The notes beneath the pieces were generated by a model that saw only the letters and a program-made list of their open reading frames with translations, ran no database searches and was not told where the DNA came from. Shown here one piece after another: positions 1 to 8,935 of a DNA stretch of 19,138 nt; the stretch's first letter is position 1; every line of letters starts with the position of its first letter. The position numbers and the translations under genes were made by a program. Source of the stretch: an uncultured Macromonas sp. (GTDB lineage Bacteria > Pseudomonadota > Gammaproteobacteria > Burkholderiales > Burkholderiaceae); contig CAMLOF010000025.1 in assembly GCA_946481585.1 (NCBI GenBank), positions 1 through 19,138 of the forward strand, written 5' to 3'.

Positions 1-1082
1 TGAACCAGGTGCTGGAAAACAACCCCGTGCCCACGCTGTGGATCACCAACCGCATTGAGCAGATCGACCCAGCCTTCCGCCGCCGCTTTGCCTACCATCT
101 GGAACTCAAGAGCCCACCACCGGGTGCGCGCGAACAGCTGGTGCGCAAAGCCCTGGACGGCGCGCCTGTGTCCGACGGCATGGTGGCACGCCTGACGCAA
201 CGCCAGGGCCTGACCCCCGCGCAGATCAGCACCGCCTTGCGTTTTGCCCGCCTGGTGGCACCCGCACAAGTCGACGGCGGCAGCTACGACACCTTGATGG
301 AGCGCCAGCTCCGTCAGGCGGACCACGCCCTGGGCCGCCGCAACCACCCGCAAACACGGCTGTCACCGCTGTCCTATGGTCTGCAGTGGCTCAACATCGA
401 GTCGCGCCACGACCTGCCGCGCATGCTGGAGGCATTGCGCGCGCGTGGCCACGGAACGCTGTGCTTCCATGGCCCACCAGGCACCGGCAAGACGGCTCTG
501 GCCGAACACCTGGCCGACGCGCTGGAGCGCCCGTTGATGATCCGCCAGGCCAGTGACCTGATGAGCAAGTACGTGGGCGAAACGGAACAGAACATGGCCG
601 CCATGTTTGCCGAGGCAGAAGCCGAGCACGCCGTACTGTTGCTGGACGAGGCCGACAGCTTCCTGCTCGACCGGCGCGACGCCCAGCGCCACCACGAGGT
701 CTCGGAAGTCAACGAGATGCTGCAAGGCATGGAGCGCTACCGGGGCATCTTCGTGTGCACCACCAACCTGATGGACCGGCTCGACGCTGCCGCGCTGCGC
801 CGCTTCACCTTCAAGATCGCCTTCAAGCCCTTGCGGCCGGAGCAGCGCGAAGCCCTGCTGTCGAGCGAAACGCTGGGCCGCGCCGACGCCCCCTTACCCG
901 CCGACGTGCTGCGCCGCCTGCACCGGCTAGACCAACTCTGCCTGGGCGACTTTGCCGCCGTGAAGCGCCAGTGCGAAATCCTGCAGGAAACGCTGAGCCC
1001 CGAGACCTTTGTAGAGCAGCTGGAAGCGGAGCACCGCGTCAAGCCTGGGGTGCAAGGGCAGCGGCCGGTGGGTTTTCTGTAG
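1..1082 (+). CDS. Double AAA-family ATPase, 3' part (truncated at window start)
   Basis: The reading frame is open to the left edge (frame starts at base 3), so the true start lies outside. The visible part begins inside a first AAA module: a sensor-1-like TLWITN followed by an arginine-finger-like segment FRRRF. A complete second AAA module follows: Walker A GPPGTGKT near bases 474-497, Walker B VLLLDEADSF near 630-662, sensor 1 VCTTN near 753-767 and an arginine-finger region AALRRF. This architecture is that of COG0464-type ATPases, which use ATP hydrolysis to remodel or unfold proteins; the substrate cannot be told here. It is the only plus-strand gene in the window and converges on the c-di-GMP/chemotaxis operon, overlapping its last gene by 44 bp. 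I infer that it belongs to a different transcription unit. Confidence 0.85.
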   Translation, partial: NQVLENNPVPTLWITNRIEQIDPAFRRRFAYHLELKSPPPGAREQLVRKALDGAPVSDGMVARLTQRQGLTPAQISTALRFARLVAPAQVDGGSYDTLMERQLRQADHALGRRNHPQTRLSPLSYGLQWLNIESRHDLPRMLEALRARGHGTLCFHGPPGTGKTALAEHLADALERPLMIRQASDLMSKYVGETEQNMAAMFAEAEAEHAVLLLDEADSFLLDRRDAQRHHEVSEVNEMLQGMERYRGIFVCTTNLMDRLDAAALRRFTFKIAFKPLRPEQREALLSSETLGRADAPLPADVLRRLHRLDQLCLGDFAAVKRQCEILQETLSPETFVEQLEAEHRVKPGVQGQRPVGFL

Positions 1083-3573
1083 CGGCCTCCCTCGCCTGCG
1101 CCCATTGCAGGAACAGCTTCACTGGCACCGGCTTGCTCCACAAATAACCCTGCCCCACGTCGCAGTGCAGCTGGCGCAGTGCGGCCAGAACGGCGTCGTC
1201 CTCCACCCCTTCCGCCACCACCGACAAGCCCAGGTTGTGCGCCAGCTCCACGGTGGAACGCACGATCTTGGCGTCGTTGCGGTCGGCGGTCATGCCCATC
1301 ACGAAGGACTTGTCAATCTTGAGTTCGTCCACCGGCAGGCGCTTGAGGTAGGCGAGCGACGAGTAGCCCGTGCCAAAGTCATCAATCGACAACTTGAACC
1401 CAGCATCCGACAACGCCTGCAGCGTGTGCTGCGCGCGCTGTGGGTCGTCCATGATCGCGCTCTCGGTGATCTCCAGGCACAGCCCGTGCGCGGGAACGCC
1501 GTGGCGCTGCGTCAATTCACGCAGCCGCGTTGGAAACTCGGCGTCCATCAGGTCCCGGGTGGACAGATTCACCGCCACCACGCGCTGCCTGCCCCCGCTC
1601 TGAAGCGCCGCCCAATGCGACGTGACCTGCTCCATCACCCACCACGTCAGCTCGCGGATGAAACCCGTCTGCTCAGCGAAAGGGATGAAATCGCCCGGCG
1701 GCACCAACCCACGCTCAGGGTGCTGCCAGCGCAACAGGGCTTCCGCACCCACCAGGCTGCCATCAACCACAGCGCACTTCGGTTGCAGGTACAAGCGCAG
1801 TTCGTCCTGCGCCAACGCACGGCGCAAGTCGCTCAGCAACGAAAGCGTCTGCGCGCTGGAGGCGTCAAGCTCGGGCGAATAAGGCAACGCGCCACAGGTG
1901 CGTCGTTTCGCGGTATGCATGGCCACCTGGGCACGAGCCACCAGGGTCTCGGCGTCGTCGCCATCGGCGGGCCAACAGGCCAAGCCAATGCTCACCCCCA
2001 GGTCCACGGTCTGTCCGTCCAGTGTGAAGGATGTGGCAAAGGCACTCAGCAACCGTTGCGCAAGTTCCTGCGCCTGCTGCGCATCGCCGGGCTGCATGAG
2101 CACGGCGAATTCGTCTCCGCCGATACGCGCCACACGGTGCCCGCCGTCGAACAGTTCGCCCGCCAGCCGGTGTGCCACCGCGCGCAACAAGGCATCCCCC
2201 TGCGCAAAACCCAACACTTCGTTGACGTGCTTGAACCGGTCCAGGCTCAGCACCACCACGGCGGCGCTGTCGCACACGTCGGCCGTGACGCGCTGCACCC
2301 AGTCGATGAAGCTGCGCCGGTTGGGCAGGCCCGTCAGCGTGTCTTCGTAAGCCAGGTGCAGTATCTCGCGCCGCTGCCTGGCCAGGCTCAGGCGCATGGT
2401 GTCGAACCCCTGCGCCAGGCGGCCCACCTCGTCGCGGTAGGCGCCTGCATCGATCTGCACATCGAAACGGCCCTCCTTCAACACCTCGGCCGCTGCCTCC
2501 AGTTGCCGCAGTGGGCGCGTCACCCGCCGCAAGGCCGCCCAGCCTGCCATGCCGAACATCAGCAGGCCCAGCGCGGTGATCAGCGCAAGCGCCCATTGCA
2601 AACGGCGGAACGGCGCCATCACCTCGTCGGACGACCTCAGGAGCAAGGTGTAAACCTGTCCGCCTTGTGCCTCAAGCTGCACGTGCCGCATGGCATAACT
2701 CTCTCCGGCCAGTTCCAGGGCGTTGGCATCACTGGCGGGCCCCAGCAACTCCAGCACTGGCCGCACCCCATCAGACAGGCTGCTGGCCACCACTTGGGCA
2801 GCACCGCCATTGGCCGCGGCAAGCACGGCCATGCGGACCGAAAGCAAGTCCCGCATGTCGTCGATCATGCTTTGGTCAATCGGAAAACCCATCAACAACC
2901 AGCCCAAGGGTCGCTCAGGCCGCACCGGCACCAGCACGAACTGAAACGGCGCACCATCCACCAGAATCAAGCCAGCACCACGCTTCTGGCGAATCAGGCC
3001 TCTGGCAATGCCTTGCAACCCATCAGCCAAAGATCCACGGCCACCGGCACGCCCTTTCTCTATTTCTGCTGCGTGAGGCGAAGAGCCCGTGCCCATCTGC
3101 GGGTAAGACGCCGATTTGAGCCACAGCAGGAACAACTCGTCGTACTCCTGGGTGGCGCTCAACTGCAGGTTGTTGTCAAACAACGCTGTGATGCGTGCGC
3201 CAAAACGTTCGGCATTGGCGTTGAGTGCCGCACGCGTCCCCGCCAGGTTGCGCTGTTCAAGAGTGGATAGAAAACGGTAGTCGGATGCGAGCAACTGGGC
3301 GCCCTCGCTCAGGCGGGCGGTGTTGCGTGCAAGCTGGTCCCGCCACACCCTCTCGCTCAACTCCAGTTCATGGCTCATCTGTGTCCTGGCCTGCGCGGTG
3401 ATGGTGGAGCGCACCGACCAGAACACCATGGCCTGTATCCCCAGAAGCAGCAGCAGCACGATGCCCAGCAGCCGAGCGGCCAACCCCAGTTGGTACCACC
3501 ACTGCCGTGCACGGCTCCAGCCACTGCGCAACATCAGTTGCATGCCTTGCAGGTGCAAGCTCAGCGCGCCCAT
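1039..3573 (-). CDS. Membrane sensor protein with HAMP, degenerate GGDEF and intact EAL; probable c-di-GMP phosphodiesterase
   Basis: 844 residues. TM1 about 33-55, a periplasmic sensor region about 56-322 (Cache-like by position and length, family not recognised), TM2 about 323-347, HAMP about 348-400, GGDEF about 405-565, EAL about 580-825. The EAL domain keeps EALLRW (E611), N669, E701 in [15 protein letters not shown] (731-740), K752 and E788, so hydrolysis of c-di-GMP to pGpG is expected. In the GGDEF domain the signature GGDEF (485-489) is present, but the metal-binding Asp of the usual DxDxFK motif is Ser443 and the I-site RxxD is DGGH (476-479); cyclase activity is doubtful. The ATG at 3571-3573 was chosen because GAGG lies 7 nt upstream; the longer frame would run far into cheB. 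The gene overlaps the cheB end by 13 bp and the convergent ATPase gene by 44 bp. It is the last gene of the operon. Confidence 0.9.
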   Translation of the reverse strand: MGALSLHLQGMQLMLRSGWSRARQWWYQLGLAARLLGIVLLLLLGIQAMVFWSVRSTITAQARTQMSHELELSERVWRDQLARNTARLSEGAQLLASDYRFLSTLEQRNLAGTRAALNANAERFGARITALFDNNLQLSATQEYDELFLLWLKSASYPQMGTGSSPHAAEIEKGRAGGRGSLADGLQGIARGLIRQKRGAGLILVDGAPFQFVLVPVRPERPLGWLLMGFPIDQSMIDDMRDLLSVRMAVLAAANGGAAQVVASSLSDGVRPVLELLGPASDANALELAGESYAMRHVQLEAQGGQVYTLLLRSSDEVMAPFRRLQWALALITALGLLMFGMAGWAALRRVTRPLRQLEAAAEVLKEGRFDVQIDAGAYRDEVGRLAQGFDTMRLSLARQRREILHLAYEDTLTGLPNRRSFIDWVQRVTADVCDSAAVVVLSLDRFKHVNEVLGFAQGDALLRAVAHRLAGELFDGGHRVARIGGDEFAVLMQPGDAQQAQELAQRLLSAFATSFTLDGQTVDLGVSIGLACWPADGDDAETLVARAQVAMHTAKRRTCGALPYSPELDASSAQTLSLLSDLRRALAQDELRLYLQPKCAVVDGSLVGAEALLRWQHPERGLVPPGDFIPFAEQTGFIRELTWWVMEQVTSHWAALQSGGRQRVVAVNLSTRDLMDAEFPTRLRELTQRHGVPAHGLCLEITESAIMDDPQRAQHTLQALSDAGFKLSIDDFGTGYSSLAYLKRLPVDELKIDKSFVMGMTADRNDAKIVRSTVELAHNLGLSVVAEGVEDDAVLAALRQLHCDVGQGYLWSKPVPVKLFLQWAQAREAATENPPAAALAPQA

Positions 3574-4625
3574 GTCATTACCTCTGTTGCTATGTGCTGC
3601 AACGGCAGCACACGACTCGCCGCCTCCAGCCTGACCGCCTCCTTGGGCATGCCGTACACCACACAACTGGCCTCGTCTTGCGCCACCGTGGCCGCACCTG
3701 CATCCCGCATGTCCTTCAGACCCCGCGCGCCGTCGTCGCCCATGCCGGTCATGATGATCCCCAGCGCGTTGCGCCCAGCCGCCTGCGCCACGGAGCGGAA
3801 CAGCACGTCCACCGAAGGCTTGTGACGGTTCACCAGCGGGCCGTCGCGCACCTCCACGTGGTACTGCGCGCCGCTGCGTCTGAGCATCATGTGGCGACCA
3901 CCTGGAGCGATCAACGCAAGCCCAGTTTGCACGCGGTCACCATCGCGTGCCTCGCGCACTTCCACCTCGCACAAGCCATCCAACCGCTCCGCAAACATGG
4001 CTGTGAACTTTTCCGGCATGTGCTGCACGATGACGATGCCCGGACACGTAGGAGGCAACTGGCGCAACACCAGCTCCAGCGCCTGCGTACCCCCCGTGGA
4101 GGTGCCGAATGCCACCAGGCGCTCGGTGGTGGCGTACATGGCTTTGCCCACGGGGGCCGCCAGCTGCACTGGCGCAGGCATTTGCGGCAGCGGCGACGAA
4201 GCGTGGCGCAGCGCACCCAGGTTCGCACTGGCAGCCGCCTTGATCGCCCCCACGATGTCGTTGGCCGAATCCTCCAGAAATGCCTTGAGTCCCAGCTTGG
4301 GCTTGGTGATCACGCTTACCGCACCAGCGGCCAGCGCGTCTAGCGTCACCTGCGCGCCGCGCTCCGCCAATGTGGAACAGATGATCACCGGCGTGGGCCG
4401 TTCGGCCATCACCTTGCGCAGGAAGGTCAAGCCGTCCATGCGGGGCATTTCAACATCCACCACCAGCACATCAGGCCAGCGGGACTTCATCTTCTCGATC
4501 GCAAACACGGGGTCATGCGCCGTGGCGATCACCTCGATAGCTGGCTCACGGGCAATGGCCTGTGCCACCACCTGTCGGACCACCGCCGAATCGTCGACGA
4601 TCATCACCTTGATACTCTGCCTCAC
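3561..4625 (-). CDS. cheB: Chemotaxis protein-glutamate methylesterase/glutaminase CheB
   Basis: 354 residues, normal CheB length. An N-terminal receiver domain (about 5-125) has the acidic pair D11/D12, phospho-acceptor D57 in [11 protein letters not shown] and K108 in TKP. After a linker of about 40 residues comes the methylesterase domain: nucleophile S176 in GTSTGG, H202 in VQHMPEKF and D298 in GMGDDG form the expected catalytic triad. CheB, once phosphorylated by CheA, removes methyl groups from receptor glutamates and deamidates glutamines, giving adaptation. I chose the GTG at 4623-4625 because AAGGA lies 6 nt upstream and the protein then begins just before the receiver domain; an ATG at 4673 would overlap cheD by 34 bp. 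It follows cheD after 14 bp and overlaps the next GGDEF/EAL gene by 13 bp, so it is probably co-translated with both. Confidence 0.95.
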   Translation of the reverse strand: MRQSIKVMIVDDSAVVRQVVAQAIAREPAIEVIATAHDPVFAIEKMKSRWPDVLVVDVEMPRMDGLTFLRKVMAERPTPVIICSTLAERGAQVTLDALAAGAVSVITKPKLGLKAFLEDSANDIVGAIKAAASANLGALRHASSPLPQMPAPVQLAAPVGKAMYATTERLVAFGTSTGGTQALELVLRQLPPTCPGIVIVQHMPEKFTAMFAERLDGLCEVEVREARDGDRVQTGLALIAPGGRHMMLRRSGAQYHVEVRDGPLVNRHKPSVDVLFRSVAQAAGRNALGIIMTGMGDDGARGLKDMRDAGAATVAQDEASCVVYGMPKEAVRLEAASRVLPLQHIATEVMTWAR

Positions 4626-4639
4626 CAGGCGTCCTTTCC

Positions 4640-5170
4640 TCAGACTCGGGCCCGTTCCGTCAGGGCCTGCCACACACGACCCGACGCCAGGTCGAAACTC
4701 AATCGGCGCGGGCGGTCTCCGCCCACATCCTCACGCACTATCACAAACCCCCGCTCTGCCAGGCAGCACCGCGCAGCCTCCACGTTCCTGCGCCCCACAT
4801 CCAGGTCGGCCGCAGGCGGCGCAAACATGTTGCCGCCACCAAACAGCTTGGCACGGCAGGCACTTGGCTGGATGCCATGGCGAAGCAGGGTCTGCGCCAG
4901 CCACTCTACCGCCTCGTCCACGTAACGTCCGTCCAGGCCTTCACCCGCGCGCCGCACGCGCGAAGGCAGCAAGGCATGGCACATGCCCCCAACCTGTTTT
5001 GCCTGGTTCCACACAGTGACCGACACGCATGACCCCAGCAGGGTCCGTATCCGGCCCGGCGCTTGGCCCAAGTGGTACTCGCCAGGGTGCAGGAAGACTT
5101 CCGGCAACCCCTGCTCTGCGACAGGCTCCTTCCGCCCGCCAAGGTCTGCAAACGCGTTCGGCAAGGCCAT
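4640..5170 (-). CDS. cheD: Chemoreceptor glutamine deamidase CheD
   Basis: 176 residues, typical for CheD. CheD converts specific receptor glutamines to glutamates and in some bacteria also binds CheC. The family signature is clear: LGSCVSV with Cys48 and GGMCHALLP with His65; the 17-residue spacing between Cys and His matches known CheD active sites, and Thr43 is a candidate third residue. The HPGEY segment (28-32) before the active site is also usual. The ATG at 5168-5170 shares one base with the cheR stop codon (TGATG), a typical coupling junction, and no strong Shine-Dalgarno is needed. No CheC is visible, so I infer a receptor-modifying role only. The order cheR-cheD-cheB is common in proteobacterial chemosensory clusters. 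Confidence 0.93.
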   Translation of the reverse strand: MALPNAFADLGGRKEPVAEQGLPEVFLHPGEYHLGQAPGRIRTLLGSCVSVTVWNQAKQVGGMCHALLPSRVRRAGEGLDGRYVDEAVEWLAQTLLRHGIQPSACRAKLFGGGNMFAPPAADLDVGRRNVEAARCCLAERGFVIVREDVGGDRPRRLSFDLASGRVWQALTERARV

Positions 5171-6027
5171 CAGGCGGCCACTCTGCGGTAGATCGTAGGC
5201 CGAACCGTAGCCAGCGAAGTGGCGATGCCATTGAGCGTCTCGGAGTGCCCCACCACAAAGTGCCCCTCTGCCCGCAGATAAGGCAGCAGGTTGGCAACTA
5301 CCCGGGACTTGGTCGCATTGTCGAAATAGATCATCACGTTGCGCAGGAAGATCACGTCGAACACACCCAGATCCCGGCGCGGCTCCAGCAGATTGCATTG
5401 CTGAAAGCGCACCCGAGAGCGCAGCTCCTTGGCGACCAGCAGCATACCGCTGTATTCGTCTTGCCCGCGCAGGCAGTACTTGCGCAGCCACTCCAGGGGT
5501 ATGCCCGAGATGCGGTCCATGCGGTAGAGGCCGCGCTCGGCCTGCGCCAACACCCGGGTGCTGATGTCCGTTCCCACGACCTCCCACGGCGCATCACCAA
5601 ACACATGTGCCAGCACCATGGCCATCGAATAGGCCTCCTCGCCGCTGGATGACGCGGCGCTCCACACCCTGAAGGCGCCGCCTCCCCGCGCACGGTGCCT
5701 CATTGCTGTTTCACGCAAAAAATCAAAGTGCTGCGGCTCGCGGAAGAAGTAGGTCTCGTTGGTGGTCAGCAAGTCCACCATGGTCTGCAGTTCCGCCTCA
5801 TTGCCTGTGCGGGTAACGAGGCGATAGTAGTCGCCATAACTGCTGACCTTGTGGTGCTGCAGGCGACTGGCCAGGCGCCCCGCCACCAGTGTCTTCTTCG
5901 CTGGCGTGAGGTGGATGCCCGCGATGTTGTGGATCAAGCGGCTGAACTGCTGGAAATCGTGGTCCGGCATCTCATTGGAGGAAACGGATGCCGGGACGGC
6001 CAGGGTAGATACGTTCATGTTGCCCAT
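5170..6027 (-). CDS. cheR: Chemotaxis protein methyltransferase CheR
   Basis: 285 residues from the ATG at 6027 (282 from the ATG at 6018). CheR transfers methyl groups from S-adenosylmethionine to receptor glutamates. An N-terminal helical domain (about 22-95) ends in TNETYFFRE (89-97). The SAM-binding fold follows with VWSAASSSGEEAYS (121-134), the acidic GTDIS (152-156), FLRNVMIYF (227-235) and the C-terminal GHFVVGHSETL (255-265), all characteristic of CheR. No TPR extension is present. The start is uncertain: ATG 6018 gives a clean ATGA overlap with the stop of the upstream GGDEF/EAL gene, while ATG 6027 gives a 13-bp overlap; neither has a strong ribosome site. The stop overlaps the cheD start by one base. 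Confidence 0.94.
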   Translation of the reverse strand: MGNMNVSTLAVPASVSSNEMPDHDFQQFSRLIHNIAGIHLTPAKKTLVAGRLASRLQHHKVSSYGDYYRLVTRTGNEAELQTMVDLLTTNETYFFREPQHFDFLRETAMRHRARGGGAFRVWSAASSSGEEAYSMAMVLAHVFGDAPWEVVGTDISTRVLAQAERGLYRMDRISGIPLEWLRKYCLRGQDEYSGMLLVAKELRSRVRFQQCNLLEPRRDLGVFDVIFLRNVMIYFDNATKSRVVANLLPYLRAEGHFVVGHSETLNGIATSLATVRPTIYRRVAA

Positions 6028-8462
6028 GCCAGACGGCCTTTCTGCGCCACAGGGTGGTGGTTTGTCTCACTACACGCTTGCGTGGCGTCCAGCATGCCGG
6101 TCATTTCAAAGGCAGGCATGGGCTTGCTGTAGAAGTACCCCTGGAATTGGTGGCACCCCATCTCCTGCAGCAACTCCAGCTGGCTGGCCCGCTCCACTCC
6201 CTCGGCCACGGCCACCAGCCCCAGCGACTTGGCCATCGCGATGATGGCCTTCGTGATCTCCCGGTCGTTGGCATCGGTCTCCAGGTCATCCACAAAACTC
6301 TTGTCGATCTTCAGGTTGTCCACCGGCAGACGGCGCAAGTAGCTGAGCGACGAGTACCCCGTTCCAAAGTCATCCACCGCGACGCATACCCCCTGGTTAC
6401 GAAGGCTCCAGAAAGCCTGCACAGCATCGTCCACTTCTGTCATCAAAGTCGTTTCGGTGATCTCCAACTCCAGGCAATCGGCGTGCAGGCCGTGGCGCAG
6501 CAATGCCTGGGTGACCCTCTGCGCGAACTCACCGCCACGGCATTGCGACGCCGACAGGTTGACCGCAACACGCTTCGGCGCAAGCCCGGCATCCAGCCAA
6601 ACCCTCATCTGGCGGCACGCCTCGTTCAACACCCACGCATCCACATCCGCAATCAGGCCAGCCTCCTCCGCCACGCCAATGAAACGCACTGGCGGCACCA
6701 TGCCCAACTCTGGGTGCCGCCAGCGGATCAAGGCTTCCATGCCTGTGAACTCGCCTGTGGAAACGTCGGCCTTGGGCTGGTAGTACAGCTCGAACTCACC
6801 CCGCTCCAACCCCAGCCTCAGGTCTTGACTCAAACGCAGCCAGTCCTGAGCCCCCTCGTTCATCTCGGCGGCATAGAACCTGTAACCATGCCGCCCCTCC
6901 GCCTTGGCGGCGTACATCGCCACATCGGCGCTTCGCATCAGGCCCGACACATCCTGCCCATCTTGTGGAAACATCGCCACGCCTATGCTGGCGCTGGGGA
7001 AAAGCTGCTGCCGGGCCAGCATACAGGGCTCCGAAATCGCATCAAACACCTTCTGCACAACCAGCGGCAGTTGATGACGCGGCGGCGCACTGTCCAGCAA
7101 CACCACGAATTCGTCCCCTCCCAGACGCGCGATCATGTCGGTTTCGCGCAAAGCCCCGTGCATGCGCTGTGCCAGCAGCCGCAAAAGCTCGTCACCCGTT
7201 GCGTGCCCCAGCGTGTCGTTGATGGACTTGAAATTGTCCAGATCGATGAACAGCAGCGCCAGCTCGCTACCGTCCCGCCTTGCATGGGCCAGGCGCTGCT
7301 GCAGGTGCTCCTGGAACGCCATTCTGTTGGGCAGATCGGTCAAGCCATCGTGCGTGGCCTGGTACAGCAGGCGGCGCTCGGCCTCCAGGCGGTCGGTGAT
7401 GTCGCGTCCCATCGTCAGCGTGCCGATGGGACGGTCTTCGGCGTCGTACTCTGGCACCACCTGCATTTCGTGATACATCGTGGCACCGCTTGCGTCTTTC
7501 CAGTCCCACAAAAGGGTGGCTGGGCGCCCGGTTTGAACCACCTCCAGCAGATGCGCCCGGAATATCTCGTAAGGCATGGAAGGTTTCCAAACCCTGGCTT
7601 CAACATCTGCTTGGTCTAACACGGCTTCAGGTGCTATGCCCATCCGCCCCAGGTAAGTCGGGTTAGCATAGACCAGCACCTGCTCCAAATCGTGACGTGC
7701 AATGAGATCAGGGGAATTCTCAGCCAGCGTGCGGTAGCGCTGCTCGCTTTGCGAGACGCGTTCGCGCATCGTGTGCTCCTGGTGCAGCATGGCCGACACC
7801 CTTTCCATGAGCCGGTTGAAGGCATTGGCCAGCAGCCCTATTTCGCTCAGTTCGTGGCCCCTGGGCACTTCCAGCCGCCGTTGGGCCCCGGCCGCGTCCC
7901 TGTCCAACGCCCGTGCCACGCGGCGTATGGGCCGCACCACCACCCGGTACACCACCCAGGCCAGCACGGTCGTGATGGCGAAGACCATGGCCATGAGCAC
8001 CAGCGCCACAAAATCGGAATATTGCTGAGCCGCCGCCCGCAACGCCTGCTCATCGGCAACCAGCTGCACTTCACCCAACTGCGCTGAAGCGTCGAATGGT
8101 GAAAAGATCTTGCGGCGAACCGTGTAGCCTGCATCCTCGTCTAGGCCACCGTGCTCACGGTGCTTGTTGGCCAGCACCGTGCTCATGGATGAGATACGCA
8201 CAGCATGCACCGTGGCGTTGGACAGCAAACCGTCTGCGATCTCTCGTGCCAGCGCTTCGTCTTCCATGAAACAGGCGACGCTGATGGTGGACTCGACCGT
8301 GCTGAGCAACTGTTGGGTGCTTTGAAGCTGGCGGTCAATTTCGTGGGCACGCATCGCATAGAGGCCCAGCATGGAAAGCAGAAATGCCAGAACTGCCCCC
8401 AAAGGCAATACCGCCCACACCACCTTGGCCACCAGGCTCTGCCGCGGAAGCAGGCGAATCAT
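6015..8462 (-). CDS. Membrane HAMP-PAS-GGDEF-EAL c-di-GMP enzyme
   Basis: 815 residues. TM1 about 12-37, a periplasmic domain about 38-148, TM2 about 150-175, HAMP about 176-228, PAS about 238-360, GGDEF about 365-530, EAL about 545-790. The periplasmic part resembles, by size and by its ACFMEDEALAREIADGL pattern, the CHASE8-type sensors of YfiN/TpbB-like cyclases; this is from memory and not certain. GGDEF looks active: FIDLDNFK keeps both Asp, GGDEF is at 448-452, and the I-site RETD (439-442) lies the correct five residues upstream. EAL also looks active: EALIRW (E576), [22 protein letters not shown] and AEGVE. It is thus potentially bifunctional. The ATG overlaps the stop of the PBP-like gene (ATGA), with GGGGGA a few bases upstream, so it should be made together with that periplasmic protein, a likely partner. 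Confidence 0.92.
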   Translation of the reverse strand: MIRLLPRQSLVAKVVWAVLPLGAVLAFLLSMLGLYAMRAHEIDRQLQSTQQLLSTVESTISVACFMEDEALAREIADGLLSNATVHAVRISSMSTVLANKHREHGGLDEDAGYTVRRKIFSPFDASAQLGEVQLVADEQALRAAAQQYSDFVALVLMAMVFAITTVLAWVVYRVVVRPIRRVARALDRDAAGAQRRLEVPRGHELSEIGLLANAFNRLMERVSAMLHQEHTMRERVSQSEQRYRTLAENSPDLIARHDLEQVLVYANPTYLGRMGIAPEAVLDQADVEARVWKPSMPYEIFRAHLLEVVQTGRPATLLWDWKDASGATMYHEMQVVPEYDAEDRPIGTLTMGRDITDRLEAERRLLYQATHDGLTDLPNRMAFQEHLQQRLAHARRDGSELALLFIDLDNFKSINDTLGHATGDELLRLLAQRMHGALRETDMIARLGGDEFVVLLDSAPPRHQLPLVVQKVFDAISEPCMLARQQLFPSASIGVAMFPQDGQDVSGLMRSADVAMYAAKAEGRHGYRFYAAEMNEGAQDWLRLSQDLRLGLERGEFELYYQPKADVSTGEFTGMEALIRWRHPELGMVPPVRFIGVAEEAGLIADVDAWVLNEACRQMRVWLDAGLAPKRVAVNLSASQCRGGEFAQRVTQALLRHGLHADCLELEITETTLMTEVDDAVQAFWSLRNQGVCVAVDDFGTGYSSLSYLRRLPVDNLKIDKSFVDDLETDANDREITKAIIAMAKSLGLVAVAEGVERASQLELLQEMGCHQFQGYFYSKPMPAFEMTGMLDATQACSETNHHPVAQKGRLAWAT

Positions 8463-8935
8463 TGCTTCCCCCTTACCGTCGGACTTGCCCCCAACTTCAT
8501 CACCATCTGCATGTTGCGAGTCAACAGGGAATCGTCCAAGTAGGCAATGGCGTATGGGTCCATCTCAACCCTGTCGATCACAGCCTTGATGCTGGGCTGC
8601 TCCAATGGGGGCTGCGTACGGCCCGTGAAAATCAGCCGCGCCCAGTAAGCGTTGACGTCCTGAGGCTCCTTGTTGATCAGCAGCCGGTAGAACTGCGCAC
8701 GCTCCGGGCTGTCTGCCGGCGCATCCAGGGGCACCGCCCGGCCCCCATGAGGAAACAGCCTGTGCCGTCCCATAAAGATGTTGACGACCTGATCACGCGA
8801 CAGACTCTCTACACCGCTGCGCGCATTGACCACCACCACCAGTTCGGCAGGTGTCGCCGCCACCGCCATGGCCATGGGCGCACCGACCAAAGCCTTCAAC
8901 AAAGCTCGGCGATAGGCGGCAGGCCAGTGTTTCAT
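8459..8935 (-). CDS. Short periplasmic PBP-like protein (PstS/phosphate-binding-like fold)
   Basis: 158 residues. The N-terminus is a signal peptide (basic MKHWPAAYRR, then a hydrophobic stretch to about residue 27, cleavage probably near AAATPA). The mature part begins ELVVVVNARSGVESLSRDQVV and continues with IFMGRHRLFPHGG, a pattern I recognise from small PBP-like-domain proteins related to PstS but about half the length of a transport PstS. No ABC transporter permease or ATPase gene is nearby, so transport is unlikely. These short proteins are often found next to GGDEF or histidine-kinase genes and may act as ligand sensors; that is inference. Its ATG shares a base with the stop of the porin gene (TGATG), and its stop overlaps the start of the GGDEF/EAL gene (ATGA). 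The ligand is unknown. Confidence 0.8.
   Translation of the reverse strand: MKHWPAAYRRALLKALVGAPMAMAVAATPAELVVVVNARSGVESLSRDQVVNIFMGRHRLFPHGGRAVPLDAPADSPERAQFYRLLINKEPQDVNAYWARLIFTGRTQPPLEQPSIKAVIDRVEMDPYAIAYLDDSLLTRNMQMVMKLGASPTVRGKQ

Noticed and set aside
1105..3270. Long plus-strand open frame (721 codons) opposite the last GGDEF/EAL gene
   Set aside because: Its translation is rich in His, Gln and Arg with no domain, as expected for the antisense of a GC-rich gene; the opposite strand has complete HAMP, GGDEF and EAL domains.
3574..3666. Longer start for the last GGDEF/EAL protein
   Set aside because: The extra 31 residues lie inside cheB, look like an out-of-frame translation of it and have no ribosome site; the ATG at 3573 has GAGG at 7 nt.
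6054..7619. Plus-strand open frame (521 codons) opposite the HAMP-PAS-GGDEF-EAL gene
   Set aside because: Antisense shadow with His/Gln-rich composition; the minus strand frame carries intact catalytic motifs.
8459..8935. Phosphate transport operon (PstS)
   Set aside because: The protein is about half the length of a PstS and no pstC, pstA or pstB gene is nearby; the neighbours are signalling genes.
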